From the NCBI RefSeq assembly GCF_018860765.1, contig NZ_JAHKPV010000021.1, positions 365,845 to 429,844 of the forward strand: DNA of 64,000 nt, written 5' to 3'. Source of the DNA: Marinobacter salexigens. GTDB taxonomy: Bacteria > Pseudomonadota > Gammaproteobacteria > Pseudomonadales > Oleiphilaceae. This document shows, piece after piece, positions 27,237 through 36,327 of the stretch (positions are counted from its first letter, which is position 1; every line of letters begins with the position of its first letter). The notes below the pieces were generated by a model. The model was given only the letters and a program-made list of their open reading frames with translations. It was not told where the DNA came from and made no database searches. The translations under genes and the position numbers were made by a program.

Positions 27237-28862
27237 TCAGAATTTCTTCCGGAAGCTAAGACCCGCCATAACAACCCGCAAGGAGGTTTTCACATCCAAC
27301 CCGGCATAGGGGTTGTAGATGATATTGGTAATATTGTCGCAGTTAATGTTGCAACTGGTATTCGCCGGAATGCTTTCAACAGAATGCAGATAACTGAGGT
27401 TCATATCAATTTCCGTATTCTTGTCCCACTTATACCCCATACCAACACTGTACAGGTTAGCACCGCCAAAGGGTGCCATTACCGAGCGCTGGTCGTCTGG
27501 TATCACCGAATCTCGGATTTCAACACCTGCTCTCAAATCAAGCCGTGATGAAGCATGAAACTCTGCACCAAATGCCCAGTTCCACTGACTACTAAAGCCC
27601 AACGGCAGCTTGAGGGTGTTCGGCGTGGCGTTGTCGGGGGACAAAATACGCGCAGCGTTGAGGAATTCAAGATTTCGATCAAAGCGGAACAGAAAGGCGT
27701 CCCACTGTTTGTAGTCAGTCCAGCCTACATCAACATTGAATGTGAGCTTCGGGTGCAAATCTACACTAATGCCGGTTTGAAAATGTTGCGGGTAAACCAA
27801 GTCCATACTGACGTTACCAGCTTCCCGCGGTGCACCAGACGGCAGGCTAAGAATGGCCGAGGTAATGGCACCCAAAACCGACCCGTTAACACTCTGCCAA
27901 AATCCAGACCAGTTATCGGTATACTCAATCTCGAAGGTGCCCTTCATGTTCATTTCAGCTTCGGAGGTATAGCTTGCCCCCCAAGTGAACCAGTCCAAGG
28001 GATCCCACATTACGCCGAGCGTATAGGTGGGTGATAGAGTTTCCTGAACGTTGAGGCTCATGGCTCCAATATCATCCCAAGGCCCCACGTTACCTCCGCA
28101 GAGCGCAAGCCAAGGCTGCAACGGTTCGTCACCGCTTTCACAGTTGAAGGCGTCCTGCAGGATTTCTGCAACGCCCAGAAGCATGTTTGGCGCCCGCATA
28201 TACTGGTCGGCAGCAATACCCATGTGGGACAGGTGAATCCCTGCGCCTACCGACCACTCATCGTTAATCTTATAACCCACGGTTGGAGCAAGGTAGGTTG
28301 TACGTTGCAACGCAGCAGCTTGAGGCTGATAACGAGCGGGATCATTTTTGTCCCGATAGAAGCCCGCTGCCATTGGCAGATAAAAAGCATTGCCAAAGGT
28401 CAGCTTAGATCCTGGTGGGTTGATGCTAAAGCCCGCAGATGGCGCTACCGCGGGCCCCGGGGGGGTACGGAGAATTCCGAAACCGGGGACATACAAAGCA
28501 ACATTGTTCGCGTGGCTGTGCGAATTTGCAACGGGATCCCGCTGTTTGCCAGTATTGGGATCGATCTCAAGCCCGTCAATACCAAATATTTCATACCCAT
28601 CTGGAGCAATAAAGTCAGCATCGACATCAAGGTATATACTTAATAAATTAACTTCAAACTGGCGGCCTTCCAGCCTTGTCAGACCCGCTGGATTATAGTG
28701 CACCGCCATGATCCCGGGTGGATCTGCAGTTACGGCGTTACCCAATGCCAGTGCTTTCGGGTGAATGGTCAAGTTCTGCGCGAGCTGAGCCTGAACCCCA
28801 CATGACAAGGTTGTGGCTACCATTGCCGCGAGAAGTTGCCGCTTGTGGCTATTATGTCCCAT
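27237..28862 (-). CDS. FadL/OmpP1-family outer-membrane protein
   Basis: A 541-residue beta-barrel with a signal peptide (1-25). The N-terminus after cleavage (HPKALALGNAVTAD, HYNPAGLTRLEGRQ) is the FadL-type hatch region with the NPAG signature. The barrel ends with alternating strands and terminal phenylalanine (LSFRKKF). FadL-type channels carry hydrophobic molecules across the outer membrane. This one is longer than E. coli FadL (about 450) owing to large extracellular loops. It is third gene of the C39 peptidase operon. Confidence 0.88.
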   Translation of the reverse strand: MGHNSHKRQLLAAMVATTLSCGVQAQLAQNLTIHPKALALGNAVTADPPGIMAVHYNPAGLTRLEGRQFEVNLLSIYLDVDADFIAPDGYEIFGIDGLEIDPNTGKQRDPVANSHSHANNVALYVPGFGILRTPPGPAVAPSAGFSINPPGSKLTFGNAFYLPMAAGFYRDKNDPARYQPQAAALQRTTYLAPTVGYKINDEWSVGAGIHLSHMGIAADQYMRAPNMLLGVAEILQDAFNCESGDEPLQPWLALCGGNVGPWDDIGAMSLNVQETLSPTYTLGVMWDPLDWFTWGASYTSEAEMNMKGTFEIEYTDNWSGFWQSVNGSVLGAITSAILSLPSGAPREAGNVSMDLVYPQHFQTGISVDLHPKLTFNVDVGWTDYKQWDAFLFRFDRNLEFLNAARILSPDNATPNTLKLPLGFSSQWNWAFGAEFHASSRLDLRAGVEIRDSVIPDDQRSVMAPFGGANLYSVGMGYKWDKNTEIDMNLSYLHSVESIPANTSCNINCDNITNIIYNPYAGLDVKTSLRVVMAGLSFRKKF

Positions 28863-28901
28863 GAAATCCTACCCTTCCCGTTAAAACGTCAGCGGCGCCA
28901 A

Positions 28902-29912
28902 TCACTCTTTTAGGCCGGAGAAATTAATGGGTAGGGATACACCTAGAGAGAAGTCCGGTGCGTCCTCAGTCAGGCCGATACCAAGACTGGTGTTCACAAT
29001 CGTGGTATCGCTAACCCGTGTCCCTAGCGACATGCTCAGGAAACCGGTCATCTGGTCCTGCGCCATTGCTTGGTCACCGTTCGTGAATGTAAGAATGGTT
29101 TCGTCGCTGTAGCTCAGCTGCGCTGAAATACTCAAGGAGATATCATAGGAGAGCGAATAAGCGAACCCGGCAGAGCCGGAAAGGCCAAATCCTGGTTCAA
29201 CCTGGTCAAGCAGCCGCGCACCACGTACTTGCTGTAAATCCTCAGCAGGCAAGTTGTAGGTAACACTTATAGATCCAAACACAACAACCGGGTCAAGCAC
29301 TTTTGAAAGGCTTGCACCACCGCCTACAGAGTAGTAACCGCTGCCGGTTGAGAGCTGCTCATTGATGTCTATTTCATACGGGCTGACACCAGTTTTACTG
29401 GTAAAGGTGCCGAATAGGGTGGTCGACATCTTGCCCGGCACGTAGGAAAAAGGCTGCCAACGACCCGTGAAGGAGATATCGCCAAAATCGAAAACGTTCA
29501 GTTCATCTTCAGTATCGTACTTCACAACCAAAGGTACTCTGGCACCAACAGTTAAGTTATCCAAAAGGCCGAAATCGTAGGAAAAAGAGTTCGTGAAGCT
29601 ATGGGTTGCAGAAGGCACCACATCCAGATTCCGCACAGAGCCATTTGTAATCGCAAGATCCAACCGCTGGTCGGCGGTATAGGAATAGTCGAACGAATAG
29701 TTAAGGGAGTGGGTCCCTCTTTTCTGCAAGGAGTAGTTTTTCTCCGCAGCTTGAAACACTTCCTCAAGCTGGCGCGAAGAGTCTTCATCCCCCTCCTGCT
29801 TTGCGAGTGCGTCCCTCGCCTGACCTACATTGTCGTCCTGCGCCAGGGCCATGCCCGGAAGCAAACCTGCCGCGGAAACAAGGATAAGACCTCGCATAAA
29901 CCAACGATTCAT
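28902..29912 (-). CDS. FapF-like outer-membrane beta-barrel
   Basis: A 336-residue protein with a signal peptide (MNRWFMRGLILVSAAGLL...LA). A charged helical stretch (about 25-60, ARDALAKQEGDEDSSRQLEE) precedes a barrel of the phenol-degradation meta-pathway/FapF type. The start at 29912 has AAGGGAG five bases upstream; an in-frame start at 29969 lacks this and would add 19 residues ahead of the signal. The helix-plus-barrel layout and adjacency to a C39 peptidase recall FapF/FapD of the Pseudomonas amyloid exporter, but no FapB/FapC amyloid repeat gene is present. Confidence 0.75.
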   Translation of the reverse strand: MNRWFMRGLILVSAAGLLPGMALAQDDNVGQARDALAKQEGDEDSSRQLEEVFQAAEKNYSLQKRGTHSLNYSFDYSYTADQRLDLAITNGSVRNLDVVPSATHSFTNSFSYDFGLLDNLTVGARVPLVVKYDTEDELNVFDFGDISFTGRWQPFSYVPGKMSTTLFGTFTSKTGVSPYEIDINEQLSTGSGYYSVGGGASLSKVLDPVVVFGSISVTYNLPAEDLQQVRGARLLDQVEPGFGLSGSAGFAYSLSYDISLSISAQLSYSDETILTFTNGDQAMAQDQMTGFLSMSLGTRVSDTTIVNTSLGIGLTEDAPDFSLGVSLPINFSGLKE

Positions 29913-29972
29913 CCTAACTCCCTTAATTTTTATTGGTAGTAGTTCTAAACCAGACAATTTATCTGGCAAATG

Positions 29973-30773
29973 TTAATTGCGACGGTAATGCAATTGCTTT
30001 CGGGTATTCTCAACACTGCCATCAGAATTGTTTTTCTGACGTTCGAGTACGTTCTGGATACGTCTGGCTGTCGATTCATGAAACGCGGGTATTCGTTCCA
30101 GAGCCAGTAGAGTCATGGTTTGGTCATCTACAAAGCGCAGGTCTTCTTCTTTGAGTTCCAGATTATCCAGCGGCTTATCACTGCCAGGGAAAACGATGAA
30201 CAAAACGTTGTCGTCCCACTTTTCCTCAAACTGGGCCAGCGTAAAAGACAAATTACCCACGGCCGGATCCGCCATATAAACGCGCCCGTCACGAATGGTT
30301 CTGAGCACTACAAAGTGCTTAAAGCCCGCATGGTGAATTGGAACAATAGCCGGGTGGTCGAGATCAATCAGATCGTCAATGGTCGCGCGGAAGCCACCCG
30401 ACGGATAGCCAAGCGCCGTCACTAAGCGCTTCATATCGAGCATGGAAAAGGCCCGGCGCGAGACGATGCGATCGCTTTCGCCATAATGCAGCAGGCCTTC
30501 CATTACTTGGCGCTCAGACAAAGTGCGTCCCAAATAAAAATTGAGAATGGTGGTTAGGGCTGCACTACCGCAACTGTAGTCGTAGGCTTGGCGCACAATA
30601 TTCCGGAATTTCTGCTCAACCAGCGGCTCAATGCGAAAATCCGAACGCAATTCCACCGGGCTGGCATCGACCTTCTGTTCGATGACAACAGAACCCTTTT
30701 CAAAGGGTTCTACCACAGTAGCTTCTTGCACTATGGCGAATGTAAGAATGGACCCAGCGAGCACCAGCAGCAT
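29973..30773 (-). CDS. Exported C39-family cysteine peptidase
   Basis: A 266-residue protein with an N-terminal signal or anchor helix (1-18). The C39 catalytic set is complete: Gln62, Cys68 (YDYSCGSAAL), His153 (FKHFVVLR) and Asp169 (MADPAVG). It is not fused to an ABC transporter, so it is a free periplasmic peptidase like FapD. It is first gene of a leftward operon with FapF-like, FadL-like and MalM-like proteins, and may process an exported substrate for them. The C-terminal tail of about 60 charged residues is less conserved in type. Confidence 0.86.
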   Translation of the reverse strand: MLLVLAGSILTFAIVQEATVVEPFEKGSVVIEQKVDASPVELRSDFRIEPLVEQKFRNIVRQAYDYSCGSAALTTILNFYLGRTLSERQVMEGLLHYGESDRIVSRRAFSMLDMKRLVTALGYPSGGFRATIDDLIDLDHPAIVPIHHAGFKHFVVLRTIRDGRVYMADPAVGNLSFTLAQFEEKWDDNVLFIVFPGSDKPLDNLELKEEDLRFVDDQTMTLLALERIPAFHESTARRIQNVLERQKNNSDGSVENTRKQLHYRRN

Positions 30774-31256
30774 GTCAGACGAAATCCCTGTTTGTTGTTA
30801 TCCGTAGTATTTATCGGATTACACATTGTTACGGGAAGATACCGAAATAGCAGAGCGTTTAAAGATAACTGTGCCTCAAATCTAGCGCTGCGACAGCACT
30901 GCTTTTACATCTTGAAGACTAAATCCATAAGCGGATAACACAGCAAAGTAATAACCACAATCTCCAACAGCAGTGCCAGCCAGACCTCTTTGGCCTGAAG
31001 TCAGACGGCGGAACAAGAATGGTCATCAGGAAAAACCTTCCCCCAGAATTAAGCCTATCAACTGGCTTTTGATATAGCCGTGCACGACAACGAGATACTG
31101 TTCAGTCGTGGGAATATTCAGCTCCGCCTCTACACATATCTATAGGTCTCGTCAGAGTATAAGCAGACCCTATAGTTGATGTTCGTCATGATTATGACAT
31201 GCTGGAGCGGTCACAATAAGGACGGTGCAATTATCATATACAAAGGAGCTGCTCTA
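30774..31256. other. Intergenic region upstream of the phasin gene
   Basis: This 483-base divergent region has no gene I can support. It carries an imperfect inverted repeat (CTATAGGTCT at 31140-31149 and AGACCCTATAG at 31165-31175) and a perfect one (GTCAT-GATT-ATGAC at 31185-31198), both 60-120 bases before the phasin start. These could be regulator sites such as for a PHA-responsive repressor; that is inference. Confidence 0.45.
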
Positions 31257-31574
31257 ATGACCAACGATATGTTTGAGAAAGCTACACGCATTAATCAGGC
31301 GCTTTTTGAGCAATTCAGCAAGGCTGCAGAAATGCAGATGAGCTCCTTCCGTCGTTACGCTGACGTAACCATGGAGCAGGCGAAGAAAGTATCGGAAGTA
31401 CGCAACCTTGAAGACCTCAAGACTGTTACTGGCGACCAAGCAGAAACCCTGAAAACCATGAGTGAACAATTCACCGAAGATTGGAAGGCATGGCAAAACT
31501 ACCTTAAGGAAGCCCGCGAAGAGATGCAGCAAGCCGTCTCTGGCGAATCCGAAGTAGCGCCCGATACCAAGTAA
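31257..31574 (+). CDS. Phasin family protein (PHA granule surface)
   Basis: A 105-residue, helical, amphipathic protein of the phasin type (FEKATRINQALFEQFSK, MSEQFTEDWKAWQNYLKEA) that coats polyhydroxyalkanoate granules. The start at 31257 has a strong AAGGAG eight bases upstream; a longer in-frame reading from 31176 lacks one. It is followed 12 bases later by phaC, so granule protein and polymerase are co-expressed. Confidence 0.88.
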   Translation: MTNDMFEKATRINQALFEQFSKAAEMQMSSFRRYADVTMEQAKKVSEVRNLEDLKTVTGDQAETLKTMSEQFTEDWKAWQNYLKEAREEMQQAVSGESEVAPDTK

Positions 31575-31586
31575 TTGGAGCACACT

Positions 31587-33386
31587 ATGCTGGGATTGGA
31601 TCTGCTAGGAAAAAAAACCAACCAGCTGGTTGGTACATTTGAGAAAAAAGTGCGCGAAGGTCAAAAGCAGCTCGAGAAGCTGCTGGGGGAGTCCGGCATG
31701 ATGGATGCCGCCAAACTCTCCACTCTGACAGAAATGTCAGATGCCTATCGAGCCATGGCTGAAGACCTACTCCTTCATCCGCTACGCTTTGTAGGCGCTG
31801 AAGTAGACCTCGCCCGCAAGCATGCGGCCCTTGGAGCCTATGCTCTAGCCCGGCTGACCGGACAGGAAAAGGAGCAGGTAGCCAAAGCAGATCCAGATGA
31901 CCGGCGTTTTAAAGCAGAGGAATGGCACACCCGTTTGCCATTCGATGTCCTGCACCAATCTTACCTTATCAACTCCCGAGCATTTCTAAATTGGGTAGAA
32001 GAGATGGAAGGCCTGCCGCTTGCAGGCCGTGAGCAGATGCTGTTTTACGCCCGCCAGCTCACCAGTGCACTCTCCCCTGCCAACTTTCTTATAACAAACC
32101 CCGAAGCGCTGAGAATAACCTGGGAACGCAAGGGGATGAATCTGGTCGATGGCACCCGGCTGCTTATCGATGATTTCCGCCAAAACCCTTCGCTATTCAA
32201 TGTCGGCATGACGGACAGGTCCGCATTCGAAGTGGGCGGTAATCTTGCGACCACGCCGGGTAAAGTGGTGTATCAAAATGACCTGATGCAGCTTATCCAA
32301 TACACGGCGACAACAGAGAGCGTGAGTAAACGCCCCTTGCTTATTGTGCCGCCATGGATCAACAAATTTTACATACTCGACCTCACAGCCAAAAACTCTT
32401 TCATACAGTGGCTGGTTAATCAGGGCCAAACCGTTTTTGTTATATCCTGGCGTAACCCCGGGCCGGAGATGCGAGATAAAGCTTGGGAAAACTATATGCT
32501 TGAAGGTCCTTTGGCGGCTATGGAGGCAGTCACTGCGGCCACCGGCGAAGACCAGATGAACCTTCTCGGCTACTGTATTGGCGGAACCCTACTGGCTTCA
32601 ACTCTGGCCTGGCTAAAGAAGAAAGGGAAAGAGCCAGTCGTTAGCGCCACTTACTTGACCAGTCTTTTGGACTTTTCCGATCCTGGCGGCATTGGCGTGT
32701 TCATCAATGAGCATTCAATCCGCGGCATTGAACGCATGCTGGAACACAAGGGCTATCTCGATGGCCGCGCTATGGCATTTACCTTCAATCTACTTAGGGA
32801 GAACGAGCTTTTCTGGTCCTTCTGGACAAACAGCTATCTGAAAGGGAAAAAGCCATCGGCCTTTGACCTATTGTACTGGAATACGGATGGCACCAACCTG
32901 CCCGCAGCCATGCACAGTTTTTATTTGCGTGAGATGTACCTCAACAACAAGCTAGTTGAGCCAGATGCGCTTAGCTTTGCAGGAGAGAGCATCAACCTGA
33001 AGGAAATCGATGTACCTTCGTTCTTCCTTTCGGCACGGCAGGATCATATTGCCAAGTGGAAAACCACCTATAAGGGCGCGCTTGTTCATGGTGGCGATGT
33101 GCGTTTCGTCTTGTCTGGTTCTGGCCACATTGCAGGGGTAATTAATCCGCCATATAAAGAAAAGTACGGTTACTGGACAAACGACACCATGAGCCAGAAC
33201 CCCGATGATTGGTTTGAAACCGCAGAGAATCACCCGGGGTCCTGGTGGCCACATTGGCTAGAATGGATACAGCAATATGCCGGTGAGCCTGTCGCTGCAA
33301 GGGTACCCGGGGATGGTGAACTTGAAGTAATCGAAGACGCACCCGGTAGCTATGTTCGGGTGAAGGCGGCAGAGGCCGCTGGGTAA
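31587..33386 (+). CDS. phaC: Class I polyhydroxyalkanoate synthase
   Basis: A 599-residue PHA polymerase joining (R)-3-hydroxyacyl-CoA units. The lipase-like box is GYCIGGTLL with the nucleophile near Cys330. The catalytic Asp (SARQDHIAKW) and His (SGSGHIAGVINPP) follow. Length and the lack of a phaE partner place it in class I (short-chain monomers). The ATG at 31587 has TTGGAG six bases upstream. No phaA, phaB or depolymerase lies in the window. Confidence 0.96.
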   Translation: MLGLDLLGKKTNQLVGTFEKKVREGQKQLEKLLGESGMMDAAKLSTLTEMSDAYRAMAEDLLLHPLRFVGAEVDLARKHAALGAYALARLTGQEKEQVAKADPDDRRFKAEEWHTRLPFDVLHQSYLINSRAFLNWVEEMEGLPLAGREQMLFYARQLTSALSPANFLITNPEALRITWERKGMNLVDGTRLLIDDFRQNPSLFNVGMTDRSAFEVGGNLATTPGKVVYQNDLMQLIQYTATTESVSKRPLLIVPPWINKFYILDLTAKNSFIQWLVNQGQTVFVISWRNPGPEMRDKAWENYMLEGPLAAMEAVTAATGEDQMNLLGYCIGGTLLASTLAWLKKKGKEPVVSATYLTSLLDFSDPGGIGVFINEHSIRGIERMLEHKGYLDGRAMAFTFNLLRENELFWSFWTNSYLKGKKPSAFDLLYWNTDGTNLPAAMHSFYLREMYLNNKLVEPDALSFAGESINLKEIDVPSFFLSARQDHIAKWKTTYKGALVHGGDVRFVLSGSGHIAGVINPPYKEKYGYWTNDTMSQNPDDWFETAENHPGSWWPHWLEWIQQYAGEPVAARVPGDGELEVIEDAPGSYVRVKAAEAAG

Positions 33387-33458
33387 CCCCCTAAAGAAGT
33401 ATTTTTTGAAGCTTGGACGCTGTCCGGTGTATTTGCCTTTCCAACGAGTTGAAATCCG

Positions 33459-34457
33459 TCAGCCGGGCAACAACTCAATCGGGTAACGGATCGTTGTCTG
33501 GCCTATTCCGGGCCGGGACCCAAAATTCACAAGCTTTAGCCGGTTACAGATTTTATTCTCCAGCCCCGGCTCACCCAAAGTCGATTCAACCACTGAGCAT
33601 TTGGACACAACGCCACTGGCTTCAATAACTAATTCAGGGGTAATGCTTCCCTGCAGTGACGGCTTACGCCTAAGTTCACGATTGTAGATGCTATAAATAG
33701 CCGACTTGTTCGCATCCATAGTTCGCCTCATATCTTCCTTGCTTCGTGTTCGGGAGGCGGCTTCCTGCTTTTCGCGCCGTACAACTTCTCTAGCTTCGGC
33801 AACACGTTCAGCTTCCGCTACCTCTGCCCTTTCACGCTCTGCCAGCGCAAGCTGACGGCTTTCCCGCTCAAGCGCAGCGTTCTGAACACCTGCACTGCGC
33901 GCATTGGTGGTAGCTCTAGCAGCCAAAGTATCTTCGGTTTTTTTGGTGATTGGCTCGGCAGTTTGTGCCAACGGTGTGTCCAGCTTGATAGAGTTAGCTA
34001 GTGAACTGATCTTTGAAAGCTCGTCACCCATCGCCAAAATACCTGTGTTTTTTGCTTTTTCACGGGCTTTGGCAACAGCTTCGGGCTTCGGTGCTTCTTT
34101 TAGCTCTGGCTCAGGCACCGGAGGCTCGGGCTGGGGTTCCGGTTTAGCAAGCTCCACCTCAACCGGCTTTTCTTCCGGTTTTATTTCAGGTTCCGGGTCC
34201 GGCTCAGGTATGGGTTCTGGCTCGGGCAAAACCGGCTTGGGGGGCTCTTTCTTCTCGATTACCAATTTGGCCAATTGCGGCGGTAAGGCTTCCGCCACTT
34301 GCCTATCTATTTCGGGCAATTCAATCAAGCTGACGTAACTGGCAAAGGCCACGAACAACGGTGCCACAACCAGCGCAATAGAAAGCAACCGCTTGCGTTC
34401 TCCACTCTCCTGATTCCAAGGCAACCGGTACCGATGCTCAGCTTGATTCCAGGTCAT
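33459..34457 (-). CDS. TonB/AgmX-like energy-coupling protein
   Basis: A 332-residue inner-membrane protein with one N-terminal helix (about 24-44, LLSIALVVAPLFVAFASYV), a long Pro/Glu/Lys-rich periplasm-spanning stretch (about 65-130), a charged coiled coil (about 180-250) and a C-terminal AgmX/PglI or TonB-like domain (AIYSIYNRELRRKPSLQG, ITPELVIEASGVVSKC). It is last gene of the 15-gene leftward run, overlapping the second ExbD by four bases. It probably transmits ExbB/ExbD motion across the periplasm to the TPR and barrel proteins encoded upstream. Related to the GltG/GltJ class in Myxococcus by architecture only. Confidence 0.8.
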   Translation of the reverse strand: MTWNQAEHRYRLPWNQESGERKRLLSIALVVAPLFVAFASYVSLIELPEIDRQVAEALPPQLAKLVIEKKEPPKPVLPEPEPIPEPDPEPEIKPEEKPVEVELAKPEPQPEPPVPEPELKEAPKPEAVAKAREKAKNTGILAMGDELSKISSLANSIKLDTPLAQTAEPITKKTEDTLAARATTNARSAGVQNAALERESRQLALAERERAEVAEAERVAEAREVVRREKQEAASRTRSKEDMRRTMDANKSAIYSIYNRELRRKPSLQGSITPELVIEASGVVSKCSVVESTLGEPGLENKICNRLKLVNFGSRPGIGQTTIRYPIELLPG

Positions 34458-34960
34458 ACCCCGGTGCTCTCTTTGGAACGTTGGTTAACCGCTAACGATA
34501 TGCTCGCATACCCTGCATCCACACAGGTAGACATGATTTTTTTGAGTAGATCGTAGGGCAACTCGCGGTCTGCCAAAATGGTAATCGCCCGCCCAGCTTC
34601 CGGTGCTGGTGCACCCGACCGGCTAGCCTGATAATCCAGCTCCTGCTTAAGCCCCGGCTCTACTTGCCCTTCAAGATTTTGCAGCGCTTCGCGCTTGATA
34701 ATTAAGCGCCCGTTAATGAGGATGTCCTGATCGGTCACTATCAGTGCGAGCACATCATCCGGCGGTTGCACAGCTGAAGAGTCCGGCAACTTGATGGTAC
34801 TGCTCTGGTTAAGCACCTGTACATCAGACGACGAGTTAACCATCAGGAAGAACACAAGAATCGTAAAGATGTCCATTAGCGACACCAGATTCATCTTACT
34901 CTGGTTCTTGTTGCGCCTATGGTGACGCTTCAAACGGCGGGCTTTTGCGGATTCTTTCAT
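34454..34960 (-). CDS. ExbD/TolR-family protein (second copy)
   Basis: A 168-residue protein with a basic cytoplasmic N-terminus, one membrane helix (about 24-42, NLVSLMDIFTILVFFLMVNS) and a periplasmic domain. The Asp of LMDIF is at the position of the proton-carrying residue of ExbD/TolR. It overlaps the first ExbD and the TonB-like gene by four bases each, so all three are translationally coupled. Two ExbDs per ExbB recall AglQ/AglS with AglR. Confidence 0.87.
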   Translation of the reverse strand: MKESAKARRLKRHHRRNKNQSKMNLVSLMDIFTILVFFLMVNSSSDVQVLNQSSTIKLPDSSAVQPPDDVLALIVTDQDILINGRLIIKREALQNLEGQVEPGLKQELDYQASRSGAPAPEAGRAITILADRELPYDLLKKIMSTCVDAGYASISLAVNQRSKESTGV

Positions 34961-35478
34961 GATTGGCCCCCGGCTTCTTGCGCTTCGTCAGTATTCGCTA
35001 CCGGCGCATCACCCAGAGAAATCTCGGGAAACAGTTCTGCTTCCACCAGATTGCCTGCAACGACAGCATCGTAGGAACGAACCGTGTCCATCACGCTGAC
35101 CAAAACCTGATAGGAGGTTTCCTGAGACGGCATGATAATTATATCCCTTTTCTCGGGAACACGGCTTTTCAGCTCCTTCATAACGTCTTTGAGTACGGCG
35201 AAATCGTACTTTCCATTGTTTTGCGCAATAGCTTTGATAACGCCGCCCTGATTATCCGCAACCACAAAACGATCCCCGTGGATCACCACCTGTATTTGCA
35301 ACTCTTCAGCTTGCTCTGCGGCAAGACTCTCGCCGGTGGGAAAGTTAAGTTCCAGAACACTGGTGTGTGCAAACACCATGTTCAAAAGCAACACCGGTAC
35401 CAGCACAATCATGAGATTCATGAATGGCGTGATGTCGAGATCCGGCTCGCTCTGTAATCGACGATGTTTCCGTCTCAT
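34957..35478 (-). CDS. ExbD/TolR-family protein (first copy)
   Basis: A 173-residue protein. After a basic N-terminus (MRRKHRRL) comes one membrane helix (about 17-36) starting LDITPFMNLMIVLVPVLLL, which carries the conserved Asp of the proton path. The periplasmic domain follows (VPEKRDIIIMPSQETSYQVLV). It starts 24 bases after exbB. It differs markedly from the second copy, so the two are not a recent duplication. Confidence 0.88.
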   Translation of the reverse strand: MRRKHRRLQSEPDLDITPFMNLMIVLVPVLLLNMVFAHTSVLELNFPTGESLAAEQAEELQIQVVIHGDRFVVADNQGGVIKAIAQNNGKYDFAVLKDVMKELKSRVPEKRDIIIMPSQETSYQVLVSVMDTVRSYDAVVAGNLVEAELFPEISLGDAPVANTDEAQEAGGQS

Positions 35479-35502
35479 AGCCTGAAATCCTTAAACTGGT
35501 TA

Positions 35503-36192
35503 TCAGGCCGACGCTGCCGCCGGGGCAGCAGGCGATGCGGCTTGCGCTGGAGCACCCGGGCGCGATCCGGAGCCATCGCTGAGCAAGTTAAGAACCTTGA
35601 TACCGGCCATTTCAAAGCTGTCTACAATCTCATTGGTCTTGGTTTGCAAAACGGAATGAACCAATAACATGGGAATTGCCGACATAAGACCAAAAGCGGT
35701 GGTGTTCATGGCCACAGAAATACTCTGGGACAGCAAACTGGCTTTTTGCGCAGGGTCTGCGGCTGCAACCGCCGTAAACGCGGCAATCAAGCCAATGATG
35801 GTTCCCAGCAGGCCAAGCAGTGTTGCGATATTGGCAAGGGTTGCAAGATATTGAGTACGTTTTTCAAGTCGCGGCATAACATCCAGCAGCCCTTCTTCCA
35901 TGGCGTACTCTATGTCTTCACGGCCCTGACGACGAGCCAACCGCTGAAGACCATAGCCGATCATAGTCGACATGCCTGTGCCGGAGTTCTGCGCGTAGTT
36001 CAGCGCTCCCTTGAAATCTCGCTTTGCAATCATCTGATGCAGACGGTTGAAATCTCTGCGATTGGTTATCTTTTGAGCAGACAAGTAAACGTATCGCTCA
36101 ATGGCTACAATGAGTCCGATGATCAGCACAACGGCGATCGGAAACATAAAAAAGCCACCTTCCTGGAAGAAGCGAACGGCAGTATCGATCAT
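35503..36192 (-). CDS. ExbB/TolQ/MotA-family proton channel protein
   Basis: A 229-residue protein with three membrane helices (about 12-32, 115-140, 155-180) and the TolQ/ExbB signature in LATLANIATLLGLLGTIIG followed by ISVAMNTTAFGLMSAIPMLL. With the ExbDs it would form a proton-motive-force-driven stator. An Ala/Pro-rich C-terminal tail is unusual. A 135-base gap separates it from the preceding small gene, so exbB may have its own promoter. Context (TPR lipoproteins, barrels) argues against siderophore uptake. Confidence 0.9.
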   Translation of the reverse strand: MIDTAVRFFQEGGFFMFPIAVVLIIGLIVAIERYVYLSAQKITNRRDFNRLHQMIAKRDFKGALNYAQNSGTGMSTMIGYGLQRLARRQGREDIEYAMEEGLLDVMPRLEKRTQYLATLANIATLLGLLGTIIGLIAAFTAVAAADPAQKASLLSQSISVAMNTTAFGLMSAIPMLLVHSVLQTKTNEIVDSFEMAGIKVLNLLSDGSGSRPGAPAQAASPAAPAAASA

Positions 36193-36327
36193 TTTCTGGG
36201 CACTCCATAGTCCGAATTTTGGGATAGTCTAAGCGCTGCTCTGCCTTAAAGGGGGTAAGTTAGCAGAAGTCTTTGTTGTGGTTTGTTGTAGTTTGCACTC
36301 GGGCACAGAAGCACTGTGACACACATC

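Noticed and set aside
30966..30982. Sigma-54-like promoter reading toward the C39 peptidase (TGGCAC-N5-TTGG on the minus strand)
   Set aside because: The required GC of the -12 element reads GG, and no activator site was recognised.
30900..31050. Possible frameshifted remnant of a small membrane protein on the minus strand (LALLLEIVVITLLCYPLMDL near its end)
   Set aside because: The hydrophobic stretch of about 30 codons is preceded by an in-frame stop and lacks a start and ribosome site; too short to support as gene or pseudogene.
34100..34340. Ser/Gly-rich open frame on the plus strand opposite the TonB-like gene
   Set aside because: It is the antisense shadow of the Pro/Glu/Lys-rich segment of the real leftward gene and has no ribosome site.
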